A stretch of 61,754 nt of DNA, taken from the NCBI RefSeq assembly GCF_001712795.1, contig NZ_KV757721.1:1-61754 (forward strand), read 5' to 3'. The position numbers and the translations under genes are program-made. Below, one piece after another: positions 43,336 to 52,379 of the stretch. Each line of letters begins with the position of its first letter. The stretch's first letter is position 1. The notes beneath the pieces were generated by a model. It was not told the DNA's origin. It searched no databases and was given only the letters and a program-made list of their open reading frames with translations. The DNA comes from Nostoc sp. KVJ20 (GTDB lineage: Bacteria; Cyanobacteriota; Cyanobacteriia; Cyanobacteriales; Nostocaceae).

Positions 43336-44250
43336 ATGTCTCTTGTTTCTGCCATCACTGTTACTGTTCCTGCCACAACTGCGAATTTGGGGCCTGGTTT
43401 TGATTGCATCGGTGCAGCATTAAAGCTGTACAACGAGTTCAAGTTCACTCGCCTAGAAGAGGGCGGGTTAACTATTCATGTCACGGGTTCGGAAGCTGAA
43501 CGAGTCCAAACTGATGAGAGTAATCTCCTTTACCAAGCCTTTGTCAAGTTCTATCAGCATATAGAGCAGACGCCGCCAACTGTGAAAATAGAGATTAAAT
43601 TAGGTGTGCCGTTGGCGAGGGGTTTGGGTAGTTCGGCGACAGCAATTGTTGGTGGGTTAGTTGCTGCGAATCAACTGGAGGGTGCGCCGATGAGTCAGTC
43701 GCAGGTGATGGAGTTAGCGATCGCAATGGAAGGACATCCTGATAATGTAGTTCCAGCTTTGTTGGGAGGATGTCGTCTTGCTGCTACCAGTGGTACAGCT
43801 TGGGAAATTTGTGATGTTCCTTGGCATAAAGATGTTGTACCAGTTGTGGCTATTCCTAATTTTGAACTTTCTACTTCAGAGGCGCGGGGCGTTCTCCCCA
43901 CTGAGGTCAGTCGCGCCGATGCGATTTTCAATACAGCACATTTGGGCTTATTATTACGCGGCTTGGAAACTGGTAACGGACAATGGTTAAAGACGGCTTT
44001 GCAAGATAGATTGCATCAGCCCTATCGCAAAGCTTTGATTCCTGGTTATGATGCTCTCAACATCGCAGCTGTTAGTGCTGGTGCTTATGGTATGGTAATT
44101 AGTGGTGCGGGGCCGACACTGTTAGCTTTGGCAGATAAATTACACTCGGAGGCTGTGGAGGCGGCGATGTTAGCTGCTTGGCAAGAAGAAGGAATTACAG
44201 CCGAGGTGCGATCGCTTTCTCTCGATACCCAAGGTGCAAAAAGCTTTTAA
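43336..44250 (+). CDS. thrB: Homoserine kinase
   Basis: The 304-residue GHMP-family kinase (EC 2.7.1.39) phosphorylates L-homoserine with ATP on the way to threonine. The family motifs are present: VTVPATTANLGPGFDCIGAA near the start, the ATP-binding loop PLARGLGSSATAIVGG, MEGHPDNVVPALLGG and the C-terminal GAYGMVISGAGPTLLAL. The soluble cytoplasmic enzyme is complete. It follows ndhD on the same strand but is separated by 456 nt containing a MITE, so transcription is probably separate. The next gene begins 42 nt downstream and may be co-transcribed. Confidence 0.96.
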   Translation: MSLVSAITVTVPATTANLGPGFDCIGAALKLYNEFKFTRLEEGGLTIHVTGSEAERVQTDESNLLYQAFVKFYQHIEQTPPTVKIEIKLGVPLARGLGSSATAIVGGLVAANQLEGAPMSQSQVMELAIAMEGHPDNVVPALLGGCRLAATSGTAWEICDVPWHKDVVPVVAIPNFELSTSEARGVLPTEVSRADAIFNTAHLGLLLRGLETGNGQWLKTALQDRLHQPYRKALIPGYDALNIAAVSAGAYGMVISGAGPTLLALADKLHSEAVEAAMLAAWQEEGITAEVRSLSLDTQGAKSF

Positions 44251-44292
44251 CAAATCAGATAACTATTTTACTCAGCACTTAAAACTCGATTT

Positions 44293-44802
44293 ATGGAGCA
44301 AATTCAGGCTGAAATGGCAGCGCTTAAATCTCAAATTCAGATTCTCCTAGAAGAACGCGCTGAACTCACTATTAATAATGTCATCTCTGGCGAGAATGAA
44401 TCACCCCAGGCAATGGTGGAGGCGTATCGCCGTCAAGCCAGGGAAAATGCCCAATTATCAATTGAACTCCAGGGCATAGATGCAGCGATCGCCGCTTTGG
44501 AAGGCCAGATAAAACAAAAACAAGGTAAGCTAGTGCGATCGCAAGGTGAATCAAAACAACTTCTCATCCAGCAGCAGTTAGAGGAAGCAAAAGAAGTCGC
44601 ACAGGTTCATGCTCAACGCATTAATCAATTAGCATCTGAACTGGCGGCAGAAGTCCGTTTTCTTAAAGCTTGTGCCAATCAACTCAGTCCAATGTATTGG
44701 CAGATTTATTACAAACCCTTCATCACTGGATTCAAAACAATCTCTGTTCCTTACGTCCGCTCTGATGGGGAAGTTTGGACAATTGTCAACAGGATCGTTT
44801 AA
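44293..44802 (+). CDS. Coiled-coil hypothetical protein
   Basis: The protein has 169 residues. Residues 1-130 are almost entirely helical with heptad-like spacing (MEQIQAEMAALKSQIQILLE and LEGQIKQKQGKLVRSQ). A short, more aromatic C-terminal patch ends it (MYWQIYYKPFITGFKTISVP). No enzyme motif, membrane segment or signal peptide is present. It is likely a conserved cyanobacterial protein of unknown function, co-oriented with thrB. Confidence 0.65.
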   Translation: MEQIQAEMAALKSQIQILLEERAELTINNVISGENESPQAMVEAYRRQARENAQLSIELQGIDAAIAALEGQIKQKQGKLVRSQGESKQLLIQQQLEEAKEVAQVHAQRINQLASELAAEVRFLKACANQLSPMYWQIYYKPFITGFKTISVPYVRSDGEVWTIVNRIV

Positions 44803-45223
44803 TGCTTTAGATTCAGGAGGGAAGAGGTCGAACGCAAGAGTGTGTCGTAGACAACACCACCCTCTCCCCGCAAGCGAGGTCGGTGAGAGGCTTTAGCTTG
44901 GGGTTGTAATTTGGGGTCATTTGCGGTCTTGGTGGTTAGCTAATTAATATTTCATGTATAGGCGTAGCCACATAGGTTAGGACATTTTGAAAACCCCAAG
45001 GCTAGGAATAGTAATACTTTTACCTCCTGCCTCATGCCTCCTGCCTCCTGCCTCCTGCTATATTATCCCCAGCGATCGCACTCTCCCAACTCCTCAAACT
45101 CTGGCATAATCAGACATGGTTGCACCTTCAAAACTGATGTAAATCCTGCAAGGTAATTAAAAGGTTTACGCCGAATGGATATTTTAATAGAATAATCTCA
45201 TTAAAAGATTCGCAGAAATATAA
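44803..45223. other. Intergenic region with repeat fragments
   Basis: CTCCTGC-type STRR heptamers lie at about 45026-45058, and a fragment of palindrome-rich repeat (GTGTCGTAGACAACACC, CCCTCTCCCCGC) at about 44840-44900. No gene is seen. Confidence 0.5.
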
Positions 45224-46843
45224 ATGGACTGGATTACACTACTGCGATCGCTACAGTCTGATTTTATTAAAAGGTTAACATCTGGTTCTCTGCTTCATTG
45301 TGAAACCGAAGGTCAATATAGTGAATTAACTATCATCTCTGGAGAAAGGTTAAGGGCATTACGGGAATTTTGCTGGCTGATGGCTGAGAAATATAAGCGT
45401 GTTTTACCAGTCCGTGATGTTTTTATTAGTTATCTCAAAGGTAAGTTGGGTGAGGAAGTTGTCAAAGAACGTTTGGCTGATTTTATTACCGAAGTCGATT
45501 ATGAAAAGCGATTCGGCGGCGATGGCAATATAGATTTTACCTTGACTTCTGACCCATCTATTGGTATTGAGGTTAAATCTCGTCATGGTCGAATTGACAG
45601 AGTAAGATGGTCAATTAGTTCTGAAGAAGTCGAAAAAAATGCAGTTGTAGTTTGCATTTTGATTCAAGAGGATGTGAGTGAAGCACAATCTGAGTATCAC
45701 CTTTTTTTGGCTGGCTTTCTCCCAACCCGGATGATTAAGTTGAAAACTGGTAAAATTTCCTTTGGAATAGAGCAATTACTATATGGTGGTGGTTTATGGT
45801 GCTATTTAGAACAGTTACAATCTTCTATAAATAATTCTTCTAGGCAACAACCACCAATTTATAAATATCTTCCGAAACAGGAAATTCTATCTAAGCCAAC
45901 TAATAATCATTTAATAAAATCTTCTTTCCAACCTGAATATCGTGATGAAGATTTAAATATACTTTATGCAAAATTAGGTGATGAATGTTTTGAAAAAGGA
46001 GAATATACAAACGCAATTACCAACTATAATCAAGCTTTAAAAGCCAATTATACTGATTTCGATTTATATTACAAAAGAGGTTTGTCTCACTATCAAATAG
46101 GAGATTATGAAGCTGCGATCGCAGATTATTCTCAGGCAATCCAGATAAATATTCATGATGCAAAATCTTACAATAAACGAGGTTTAGCCCTATATCAACT
46201 GGGTCGATTAGAAGAAGCCATTAATGATTATACCCAAGCTATTAGAATTAATCCTAATGTTGCCGTAGCCTATAAAAACCGGGCTGAAGCTCGTTCTCAT
46301 GTAGGAGATAATCAAGGAGCAATTGAGGATTATACCCAAGCCATTAAAATTAACCCCCATTATGCTGATGCTTATAAAAACCGTGGAATTGCTCGTTATT
46401 TATTAGGATCTCAACCGGGATTTCCCCAAGCAATCAAGATTAATCCTCAAGATGCCATAGCTTATAAAAAACGTGGTAATGCTCGTTCAGATTTAGGAGA
46501 TTTTGAGGGAGCAATTGAAGATTATACTCAAGCAATTCAGATGAATCCTAATTATGCCGATGCTTTTTATAACCGTGGTAATGCTCGTTCAGATTTAGGA
46601 GATTTTGAGGGAGCAATTGAAGATTATACTCAAGCTATACAGATTCATTCAAATTATGCTGATGCTTATTACAATCGTGGCAATATTCGTTTAGAAATCG
46701 CAGATAAACAGGGAGCAATTGCAGACTTTCAAAAAGCGGCAGATATATATCGTAAAGAAGGTAAGTTAGAAGCACTCAAAGATACACGAGAAAGAATCGT
46801 AGATTTAAAAATCGAAGAATCATTAGATATTTTAAACTTCTAG
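45224..46843 (+). CDS. PD-(D/E)XK nuclease-like domain fused to TPR repeats
   Basis: The protein has 539 residues. Residues about 70-200 look like a restriction-endonuclease-like fold: a helix with GKLGEEVVKERLADF (Glu77/78), then Asp104 in GNIDFTLTSD and Glu116-Val-Lys118 in IGIEVKSRHG, the D...ExK metal-binding pattern. Residues about 245-530 are roughly eight TPR units (ADYSQAIQIN, NDYTQAIRINPN, EDYTQAIKINPH and so on), several nearly identical in DNA, so the array is expanding. One unit is cut short (YLLGSQPGFPQAIKINP). Tests of nuclease activity are needed; a role in defence or DNA handling is inferred from architecture only. No obvious partner gene is adjacent. Confidence 0.75.
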   Translation: MDWITLLRSLQSDFIKRLTSGSLLHCETEGQYSELTIISGERLRALREFCWLMAEKYKRVLPVRDVFISYLKGKLGEEVVKERLADFITEVDYEKRFGGDGNIDFTLTSDPSIGIEVKSRHGRIDRVRWSISSEEVEKNAVVVCILIQEDVSEAQSEYHLFLAGFLPTRMIKLKTGKISFGIEQLLYGGGLWCYLEQLQSSINNSSRQQPPIYKYLPKQEILSKPTNNHLIKSSFQPEYRDEDLNILYAKLGDECFEKGEYTNAITNYNQALKANYTDFDLYYKRGLSHYQIGDYEAAIADYSQAIQINIHDAKSYNKRGLALYQLGRLEEAINDYTQAIRINPNVAVAYKNRAEARSHVGDNQGAIEDYTQAIKINPHYADAYKNRGIARYLLGSQPGFPQAIKINPQDAIAYKKRGNARSDLGDFEGAIEDYTQAIQMNPNYADAFYNRGNARSDLGDFEGAIEDYTQAIQIHSNYADAYYNRGNIRLEIADKQGAIADFQKAADIYRKEGKLEALKDTRERIVDLKIEESLDILNF

Positions 46844-46955
46844 ACAATTGGCTAAGAGGATGTTTTAAAAGTCTTTTTGTTGGTATTAAAAGTTTTATAT
46901 CCCTCTAAATCTCCCGATAAATTGGAAGACTTTGATTCCAGTTCCCACTTTTTTA

Positions 46956-47112
46956 AGCTACCGTGTATACAACAAGTCTGAAATAGCTGATTAAGCAGGG
47001 TTTTACCCCACCCTAACCCTCCCCTTGCAAAGGGGAGGGAAAAAGATTTCTTTTTCCCCCCTTGACAAGGGGGGATTAAGGGGGGTAATTCGACTTGTAT
47101 GTACACCGTAGC
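46956..47112. repeat. Inverted-repeat element with 8-bp flanking duplication
   Basis: The ends are AGCTACCGTGTATACAACAA and the complement of TTGTATGTACACCGTAGC (imperfect). The direct repeat CTTTTTTA flanks the element at 46948-46955 and 47113-47120. The interior carries CCCTCCCCTTGCAAAGGGGA and TTGACAAGGGGGGATTAAGG hairpins. The minus-strand open frame over it is not a gene. Confidence 0.65.
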
Positions 47113-47231
47113 CTTTTTTAGAGGGGTTAGGGGGGATCTAAAAGTGCCTAAAGTCACAGCGTAAACACTTTTCAAACAGCCTCTTATATCCCGCCGCTAT
47201 AGTTGATACTGCAATTTAGCAGCGAGAAATG

Positions 47232-47762
47232 TTACACCTTCTCATCTAAGATAGTTCCTTCTGTATTGGCTCCCTCCAAATTTGCTCCGTTCAAATTTGT
47301 CTGGTTCAAATCTGCTTGAGTGAGATTGGCCTGAGATAAATCGGCTACAGTTAAGTCTGCACCACTCAAATCTGCTCCATCTAGATTCGCCGCTATCAAG
47401 CTTGCTTCCTGCAAATCCGCCTCACTCAAGTTAGTGTCAATCAGTTTAGCAACCGTCAAATCAGCCTGACTCAAATTAGCTCCTTCCATTGCTGCTCCAT
47501 CCAAGATAGCTCCATCCAAGATGGCTCCGCTCAAGTTGCTACTACTGAGGTCAGCATTACTCAAATCTGCTCCATTTAAGTCTGCCTCAATCAAACTGGC
47601 GTGGGCTAAATTAGCGTGACTCAGATTAGCTCCATCTAAAATTGCTCTATCTAAAATTATGCCACTGAGATTAGCTTCCCTTAAGTTTGCCTCGCTCAAG
47701 TTGACACCAGTAAAATCTCTGACACCTGCGGCATAGTTTTTCAGGAGTTGATCTGCATTCAT
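47232..47762 (-). CDS. Pentapeptide-repeat protein
   Basis: The protein has 176 residues. From about residue 18 on it is built of A(D/N)LxX pentapeptides (EANLREANLSGIILDRAILD, then GADLSNADLSSSNLSGAIL) that form a right-handed quadrilateral beta-helix. There is no signal peptide or membrane segment, so it is cytoplasmic. The function is unknown; some such proteins mimic DNA, but this one has no diagnostic feature. The number of repeats is high relative to its length and the frame is intact. Confidence 0.88.
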   Translation of the reverse strand: MNADQLLKNYAAGVRDFTGVNLSEANLREANLSGIILDRAILDGANLSHANLAHASLIEADLNGADLSNADLSSSNLSGAILDGAILDGAAMEGANLSQADLTVAKLIDTNLSEADLQEASLIAANLDGADLSGADLTVADLSQANLTQADLNQTNLNGANLEGANTEGTILDEKV

Positions 47763-48044
47763 ATCTGTCGCTGTGCTAAGGAACGTTTGATTAAGGCTAT
47801 TCAGACAGGCACTAAATCCACAGTACGCGCCACCGAGGATTGGTGTAGTGATATCAAGCCAGAGTGAATGTCGAATACCTAATACCTAGGTTAGCCATCT
47901 TCAACTACTCGCGCTACTACCTAGAGTTGTGAGTTTTTTTCATACTTGGGAGGGATGTTGAGAGATTTAAAAACTTGAGCATTAGTGCAAAATTAGTACA
48001 AAGCGATCGCTATACTCAATTGTGGTGTTTGTCCGGCAGAGATT

Positions 48045-48313
48045 ATGGTAAAACCAATTCGTATTCTTTTGCAGACTACGATTTCTACGACTGAAGATGA
48101 CTGGAGCATTTTTCGTTTTTCGATGTTACAAGATTACTTAGCATCGATTAAAGACGAAGCTGGAAACTCCTTATTTGAAGTTACGGGGCGTGATTACGAA
48201 TCAAATGGAGTGGATGGTGACCCAGTTTTAAGTAGTCTATTAAAAAAGAGCCACGCGCCTTAGAGGATATTAAAACCTATGTGCGTAACGTCGCTTTTTG
48301 GCTAGCAAATTGA
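48045..48313 (+). pseudogene. Decayed gene: N-terminal and C-terminal fragments joined by a deletion
   Basis: From 48045 the frame gives MVKPIRILLQTTISTTEDDW through VDGDPVLSSLLKKS and stops at 48263. In the shifted frame EPRALEDIKTYVRNVAFWLA plus N ends at a TGA at 48311-48313. This looks like the start and the end of one gene with the middle deleted. The fragment pattern reminds me of ThuA-like proteins, a weak identification. The deletion junction lies near 48243-48250 in an A-run. Confidence 0.5.
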
Positions 48314-48396
48314 TTAATTAGTCATTGGTCATTGGTTATTGGGTCAACCGTAAGTCCACCGCGATACGTAGTATTTTCAGTATCGCGGCGGATAGT

Positions 48397-49791
48397 TCAC
48401 GTTTCTCCGCCAACCACTACATCTCGAATTCGCAGACTAGGGCCACCACAGCCCACTGATAAACCGTTTTGCCCTCCCTTGCCACAACCGCCGGATTCAT
48501 CCCAGTAAAAATCATCACCAAGTGCCTCAATATCCGCTAATGTTTGGAATACATTTCCTGAAAGCGTCACATCCCGCACAGGTTCAGCAATTTTGCCGTT
48601 CCTAATCATCCACGCTTCCCCAGCGCTGAAGGTGAACATTTCTCCATTTGTCATCCCACCCAACCAATTACGGGCATACACTCCTTCTTTGATATCGGTG
48701 AATAAGTCTTTGACTGGGGTTTTACCCCGTTCAATCCAGGTATTTGTCATCCGCACAATGGGAGTAAAGTGATAGTTGAGACAACGTGCGTTCCCCGTGG
48801 GTGCTTCCTCCAATTTGCCAGCGGTTTCACGAGAATGTAAACGTCCAACTAAAACTCCATCTTTAATTAGTTGAGTTGTAGTAGCAGGTGTACCTTCATC
48901 GTCATAAAAATAGCTGCCGCGATGTCCCTCTGGGGCCGCACCATCAAAAATTTGGAGTTCGTCAGGGCCAAACCGCCGTCCAATGGTCATAACTTCCAGA
49001 AGATCGGGGTTTTCGTAAGCCATATCGGCCTCAGAAAGATGTCCGAAGGCTTCGTGGACAAATAAACCCGTGAGAATCGGGTCAATGACTACGGTGTAAG
49101 TATTACCTTTCACCGATGGTAGAGATAAAGCGGCGATCGCTCTTTGAGCCGCACCTTTTACCTGTTCATCCAAATCAGTTAAATCTTCGTAAGCTTTGCG
49201 AGAGCCAGTAGTTTCCCGTCCAGTTTGTACGGTTTCGCCATTTCTGGCGGTGGCAGCAAAGCGCATTTCCATATCCACCCAAGATTGCTCGATCAAAGTG
49301 CCTTCTGAGGTCGCTATGATCACTTTTTGGGCGCTGTCACCGTAACGCACCGAGGTAGTGGTAATCCGGTGATCAACGCTTTTGAGCAATTGGGCATAGC
49401 GATCGCACAATTGTTTTTTCTTCGAGAGGGGGATTTTGCGGGGATCAGTGCCTTTTAGGGGGAGAATGCATACTGCTTGCACCGGGTCAATGGGTGCAAG
49501 TAAAGTTTCTTCATCACCAACCATCCGCGCAGCTGCGATCGCTTCTTCAATACGATCCTTAATTGTCGCCAGTTGGTTAAAGCAGCTCAAACCCCATCCA
49601 CCTTTATAACAAGCGCGAATATGTCCACCAATGGAGATGCCTTCACTGAGAGTTTCTACCTTGTCGCCACGCAACAAGATATCAGTCCCTTCTGCTTCTT
49701 CAAGGCGAATCATCAGATAATCTACACGCTGTGAGTAGCGGGCGATCAGGTCAGAAAGTAAATTTTGGGCGTCAGCAAGTGTAGTCGGCAT
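48397..49791 (-). CDS. tldD: TldD/PmbA family metalloprotease
   Basis: The protein has 464 residues. The zinc-binding motif HEAFGH is in GLFVHEAFGHLSEADMAYEN; downstream are the substrate-side GRRFGPDELQIFDGA and GTPATTTQLIKDGVLVG and the C-terminal Cys-rich GGCGKGGQNGLSVGCGG. TldD works with a PmbA (TldE) partner, which in cyanobacteria is usually encoded nearby but is not seen in this window. It degrades unfolded peptides and matures some ribosomal peptides. The ATG start fits the family's N-terminus (AQNLLSDLIARYS). The soluble cytoplasmic protein is complete. Confidence 0.93.
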   Translation of the reverse strand: MPTTLADAQNLLSDLIARYSQRVDYLMIRLEEAEGTDILLRGDKVETLSEGISIGGHIRACYKGGWGLSCFNQLATIKDRIEEAIAAARMVGDEETLLAPIDPVQAVCILPLKGTDPRKIPLSKKKQLCDRYAQLLKSVDHRITTTSVRYGDSAQKVIIATSEGTLIEQSWVDMEMRFAATARNGETVQTGRETTGSRKAYEDLTDLDEQVKGAAQRAIAALSLPSVKGNTYTVVIDPILTGLFVHEAFGHLSEADMAYENPDLLEVMTIGRRFGPDELQIFDGAAPEGHRGSYFYDDEGTPATTTQLIKDGVLVGRLHSRETAGKLEEAPTGNARCLNYHFTPIVRMTNTWIERGKTPVKDLFTDIKEGVYARNWLGGMTNGEMFTFSAGEAWMIRNGKIAEPVRDVTLSGNVFQTLADIEALGDDFYWDESGGCGKGGQNGLSVGCGGPSLRIRDVVVGGET

Positions 49792-49865
49792 TTCCAGGTA
49801 GTAACAATGACGAACTGCATTTATTTTGCAATTATTTGAGGAATTTCTACTAATTATATTGAGGG

Positions 49866-49970
49866 GATTAGGGACTGGGGATTGGAGACTGGGGACTGGG
49901 GGACTAAATTCTTCCTAATTCCAATGCCCAATCCCCAATGCCCAATACCCAATACCCAATCCCAAATCCC
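49866..49970. repeat. STRR heptamer arrays upstream of tldD
   Basis: GGGACTG/GGGATTG heptamers (49866-49905) are followed by CCCAATG/CCCAATA units (49920-49968). They occupy the tldD leader. Confidence 0.85.
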
Positions 49971-50167
49971 ACCCATAAGCCTCTGAACTCCTAGTACTTC
50001 CTTTTTTACGGTGGGTAAGAATTGAATGATGTGCTAAGGTAATCAAGTGAGAATAAAATTCGGTTACAGTGTTTGTTTTTAGTATTGACAGGCTTTTCCC
50101 TTTTGGTCTTAACAAGCTTGTCTCCGAAATCTAAATCTCTACACACCTATGATTTTGGAGATAACGC

Positions 50168-50488
50168 ATGTCAATTTATGTAGGTAATCTATCCTACGAG
50201 GTCACACAAGAAGACCTCAATTCTGTTTTTGCCGAACACGGTACTGTAAAGCGTGTTCAGTTGCCTACTGACCGTGAAACAGGTCGTCCACGTGGCTTTG
50301 CTTTCGTAGAGATGGGCACAGAAGCCGAAGAAACCGCTGCCATTGATGCTCTTGATGGTGCTGAGTGGATGGGACGTGACCTTAAAGTGAATAAGGCTAA
50401 ACCAAAAGAAGATAGAGGCGGTTCCTTTGGTGGTGGAAACCGAGGCAACAGTGGTGGTGGCGGCGGATATAACAGAAATCGCTACTAA
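50168..50488 (+). CDS. rbp: Glycine-rich RNA-binding protein (RRM)
   Basis: The protein has 106 residues. One RRM domain has RNP2 (IYVGNL) and RNP1 (RGFAFVEM), followed by a short glycine-rich tail (GGSFGGGNRGNSGGGGGYNR). Cyanobacterial Rbp proteins bind single-stranded RNA and are often cold-induced. The gene is followed by a strong terminator and then rpsU, an arrangement common in cyanobacteria (rbpA1-rpsU). The Shine-Dalgarno GGAG is 7-10 nt before the ATG. A long leader (over 100 nt AT-rich) upstream may carry the cold-shock control. Confidence 0.95.
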   Translation: MSIYVGNLSYEVTQEDLNSVFAEHGTVKRVQLPTDRETGRPRGFAFVEMGTEAEETAAIDALDGAEWMGRDLKVNKAKPKEDRGGSFGGGNRGNSGGGGGYNRNRY

Positions 50489-50522
50489 ACTTTAAGATCA
50501 AAAATTAAGTTTTAACGTCTTA

Positions 50523-50547
50523 AGGGCAGAATTATTATCTGCCCTTT
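50523..50547 (+). terminator. Factor-independent terminator of the rbp gene
   Basis: AGGGCAG and CTGCCCT form a perfect stem around AATTATTAT, directly followed by TTT. The pattern is a classic intrinsic terminator. Confidence 0.85.
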
Positions 50548-50778
50548 TTGCGCTCCGGTCTACTGGATAGCGTGAAGGAGGTAGGAGGCAGAAGGCAGTC
50601 CCAATGAAACGAGTTTCAAAAGCCTTGGATGAAAAAGGGATTGGAGATTAATATTTTTACTCAGCACTCAGCACGGGCTAAACGCCCCACTAACAGAACT
50701 CAGAACTTAGCACTTTCAACTCAGGAGGCAGGAGACAAGAGGTAAAAGTGCCTAGTATCAATTAAGTAGGAGATAAAA

Positions 50779-50970
50779 ATGACCCAAGTATTTGTGGGCG
50801 AAAATGAAGGAATTGAGTCAGCCTTGCGTCGATTTAAGAGGGAAGTTTCCAAAGCTGGTATTTTTCCAGATATGAGAAAGAATCGTCACTTTGAAACGCC
50901 TTTGGAAAAACACAAGCGCAAGGAAGTCGCAAGACACAAACAACGCAAGAGAAATTTCCGTCGGAATTGA
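50779..50970 (+). CDS. rpsU: 30S ribosomal protein S21
   Basis: The 63-residue, very basic protein begins MTQVFVGENEGIESALRRFK and ends KHKQRKRNFRRN. Length and pattern match cyanobacterial S21, which helps start translation on the 30S subunit. It follows the rbp gene on the same strand, a linkage known from other cyanobacteria; the rbp terminator in between means it may have its own promoter. The spacer contains STRR heptamers (GGCAGAA, GGAGGCA types). Confidence 0.95.
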   Translation: MTQVFVGENEGIESALRRFKREVSKAGIFPDMRKNRHFETPLEKHKRKEVARHKQRKRNFRRN

Positions 50971-51003
50971 CAATTAGCCATATTTACACTGACGCACTTC
51001 TCA

Positions 51004-51058
51004 TTTAGATTCTTAATTATCCAAGAGGCGATCGCCATACTCCAGATAAGAATCTAAA
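51004..51058. terminator. Hairpin between convergent rpsU and kinase genes
   Basis: TTTAGATTCTTA (51004-51015) and TAAGAATCTAAA (51047-51058) are perfect inverted repeats; GAGTATTTTT follows on the plus strand. The loop holds the palindrome GGCGATCGCC. It could serve both convergent genes. Confidence 0.65.
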
Positions 51059-51077
51059 GAGTATTTTTCTGTTTCGG

Positions 51078-52379
51078 TCACATGGGCAGAGTAATAATGA
51101 ACTTTGTCCCCTCACCGGGAATTGACAAGCAGTTGACTTGTCCATTGTGTTTCTCAACAATAATTTGATGGCTAATAGCTAATCCTAGCCCGGTTCCCTT
51201 ACCCACAGCCTTAGTTGTGAAAGATTGCTCAAAAATTCTAGCTTGCACCTCGGCAAGCATACCGGGGCCGTTATCTTGGATGCAAATTGTGACGGTTTGT
51301 TGCTGAGAATCAACTGATGTGGTAATGGTGATGGTGTTCGGATAAGCATTAATATTTTGATCGGAGTGATTTTGATCGAGTTCATCAAATGCATCAATAG
51401 CATTGGCGATGATATTCATGAACACCTGGTTCAGTTGTCCGGGATAGCAACTAATTGCAGGTAATTCACCGTATTGTGTTACAACTTGGATTTTAGGGCG
51501 ATCGCCATTGCCTTTGAGTCGATGTTTCAACAGCATTAAGGTGCTATCGATTCCTTCGTGAATCTGAAACTCCACCTGAGATGAAATATCTGTGCGAGTA
51601 AAAGTTCTCAGAGAAAGGCTGATATCTTTAAGACGGGTAATTCCCTGGCGCATTGATCCCAGTAGCTTTGGCAGATCCTCTGCTAGATATTCCAAGTCAA
51701 TTTCTTCAACAAGCTCTTGAATTTCCGGATCTGGCTGCGCTAGCTTCTGCTGTTGGAGGCTCACCAGACGAAGCAAATTGTTGACATATTCATCAATATA
51801 AGATATGTTTCCGCCAATAAAACCAACCGGATTATTAATCTCATGACCAATACCTGCAACCATCTGTCCGAGAGTAGACATTTTCTCACTCTGGATCATT
51901 TGTAATTGGGTTTGTTGTAACTGCTCTAGAGATTGAGTTAATTCTGCGGTGCGGTTTTGCACACGTTCTTCTAATGTCCGGGTGAGATGGGAAATTTTCA
52001 GGTGTAACTTTAAACGGGCAATAACTTCTTCCTGCTGAAAGGGTTTGGTAATGTAGTCAACTGCACCAATTTCCAATCCTGTCACCTTATCTGTAGAATC
52101 GGCCAGGGCAGTCATGAAAATCACCGGAATATTCTGAGTGATGGGATTGGTTTTCAGCCTGCGACAAGTTTCAAATCCATCAATACCAGCCATCATCACA
52201 TCCAAGAGAATGAGATCGGGACAGGCATATTCTGTTTGTTCGATCGCTGACTCTCCATCTGTTGCCATGAGGGCTTTCCAGCCACACCCCTGAATTGCTT
52301 CAGATAGAACCTTGAGATTGTTGGGATTGTCATCCACCAACAAAATATGTATGGGTTTCGAGACAGAAACAGCGATCAT
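51078..52379 (-). CDS. REC-histidine kinase hybrid
   Basis: The protein has 433 residues. The N-terminal receiver has VDDNPNNLKV, the phosphoacceptor Asp in LILLDVMMAGIDG and Lys in DYITKPFQQEEVIARL. A coiled coil (LEERVQNRTAELTQSLEQLQ) follows, then the phosphoacceptor His in STLGQMVAGIGHEINNPVGF and HATPase_c (NIIANAIDAF, QDNGPGML, VGKGTGLGLAIS). The ATG overlaps the stop of the upstream CHASE2 kinase by 4 nt (ATGA), so the two are translationally coupled and likely act in one relay. It is the last gene of the minus-strand surface cluster. Confidence 0.93.
   Translation of the reverse strand: MIAVSVSKPIHILLVDDNPNNLKVLSEAIQGCGWKALMATDGESAIEQTEYACPDLILLDVMMAGIDGFETCRRLKTNPITQNIPVIFMTALADSTDKVTGLEIGAVDYITKPFQQEEVIARLKLHLKISHLTRTLEERVQNRTAELTQSLEQLQQTQLQMIQSEKMSTLGQMVAGIGHEINNPVGFIGGNISYIDEYVNNLLRLVSLQQQKLAQPDPEIQELVEEIDLEYLAEDLPKLLGSMRQGITRLKDISLSLRTFTRTDISSQVEFQIHEGIDSTLMLLKHRLKGNGDRPKIQVVTQYGELPAISCYPGQLNQVFMNIIANAIDAFDELDQNHSDQNINAYPNTITITTSVDSQQQTVTICIQDNGPGMLAEVQARIFEQSFTTKAVGKGTGLGLAISHQIIVEKHNGQVNCLSIPGEGTKFIITLPM

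Noticed and set aside
46852..47175. Minus-strand 107-residue ORF
   Set aside because: It runs across an inverted-repeat element with C/G-rich hairpins and has no family pattern.
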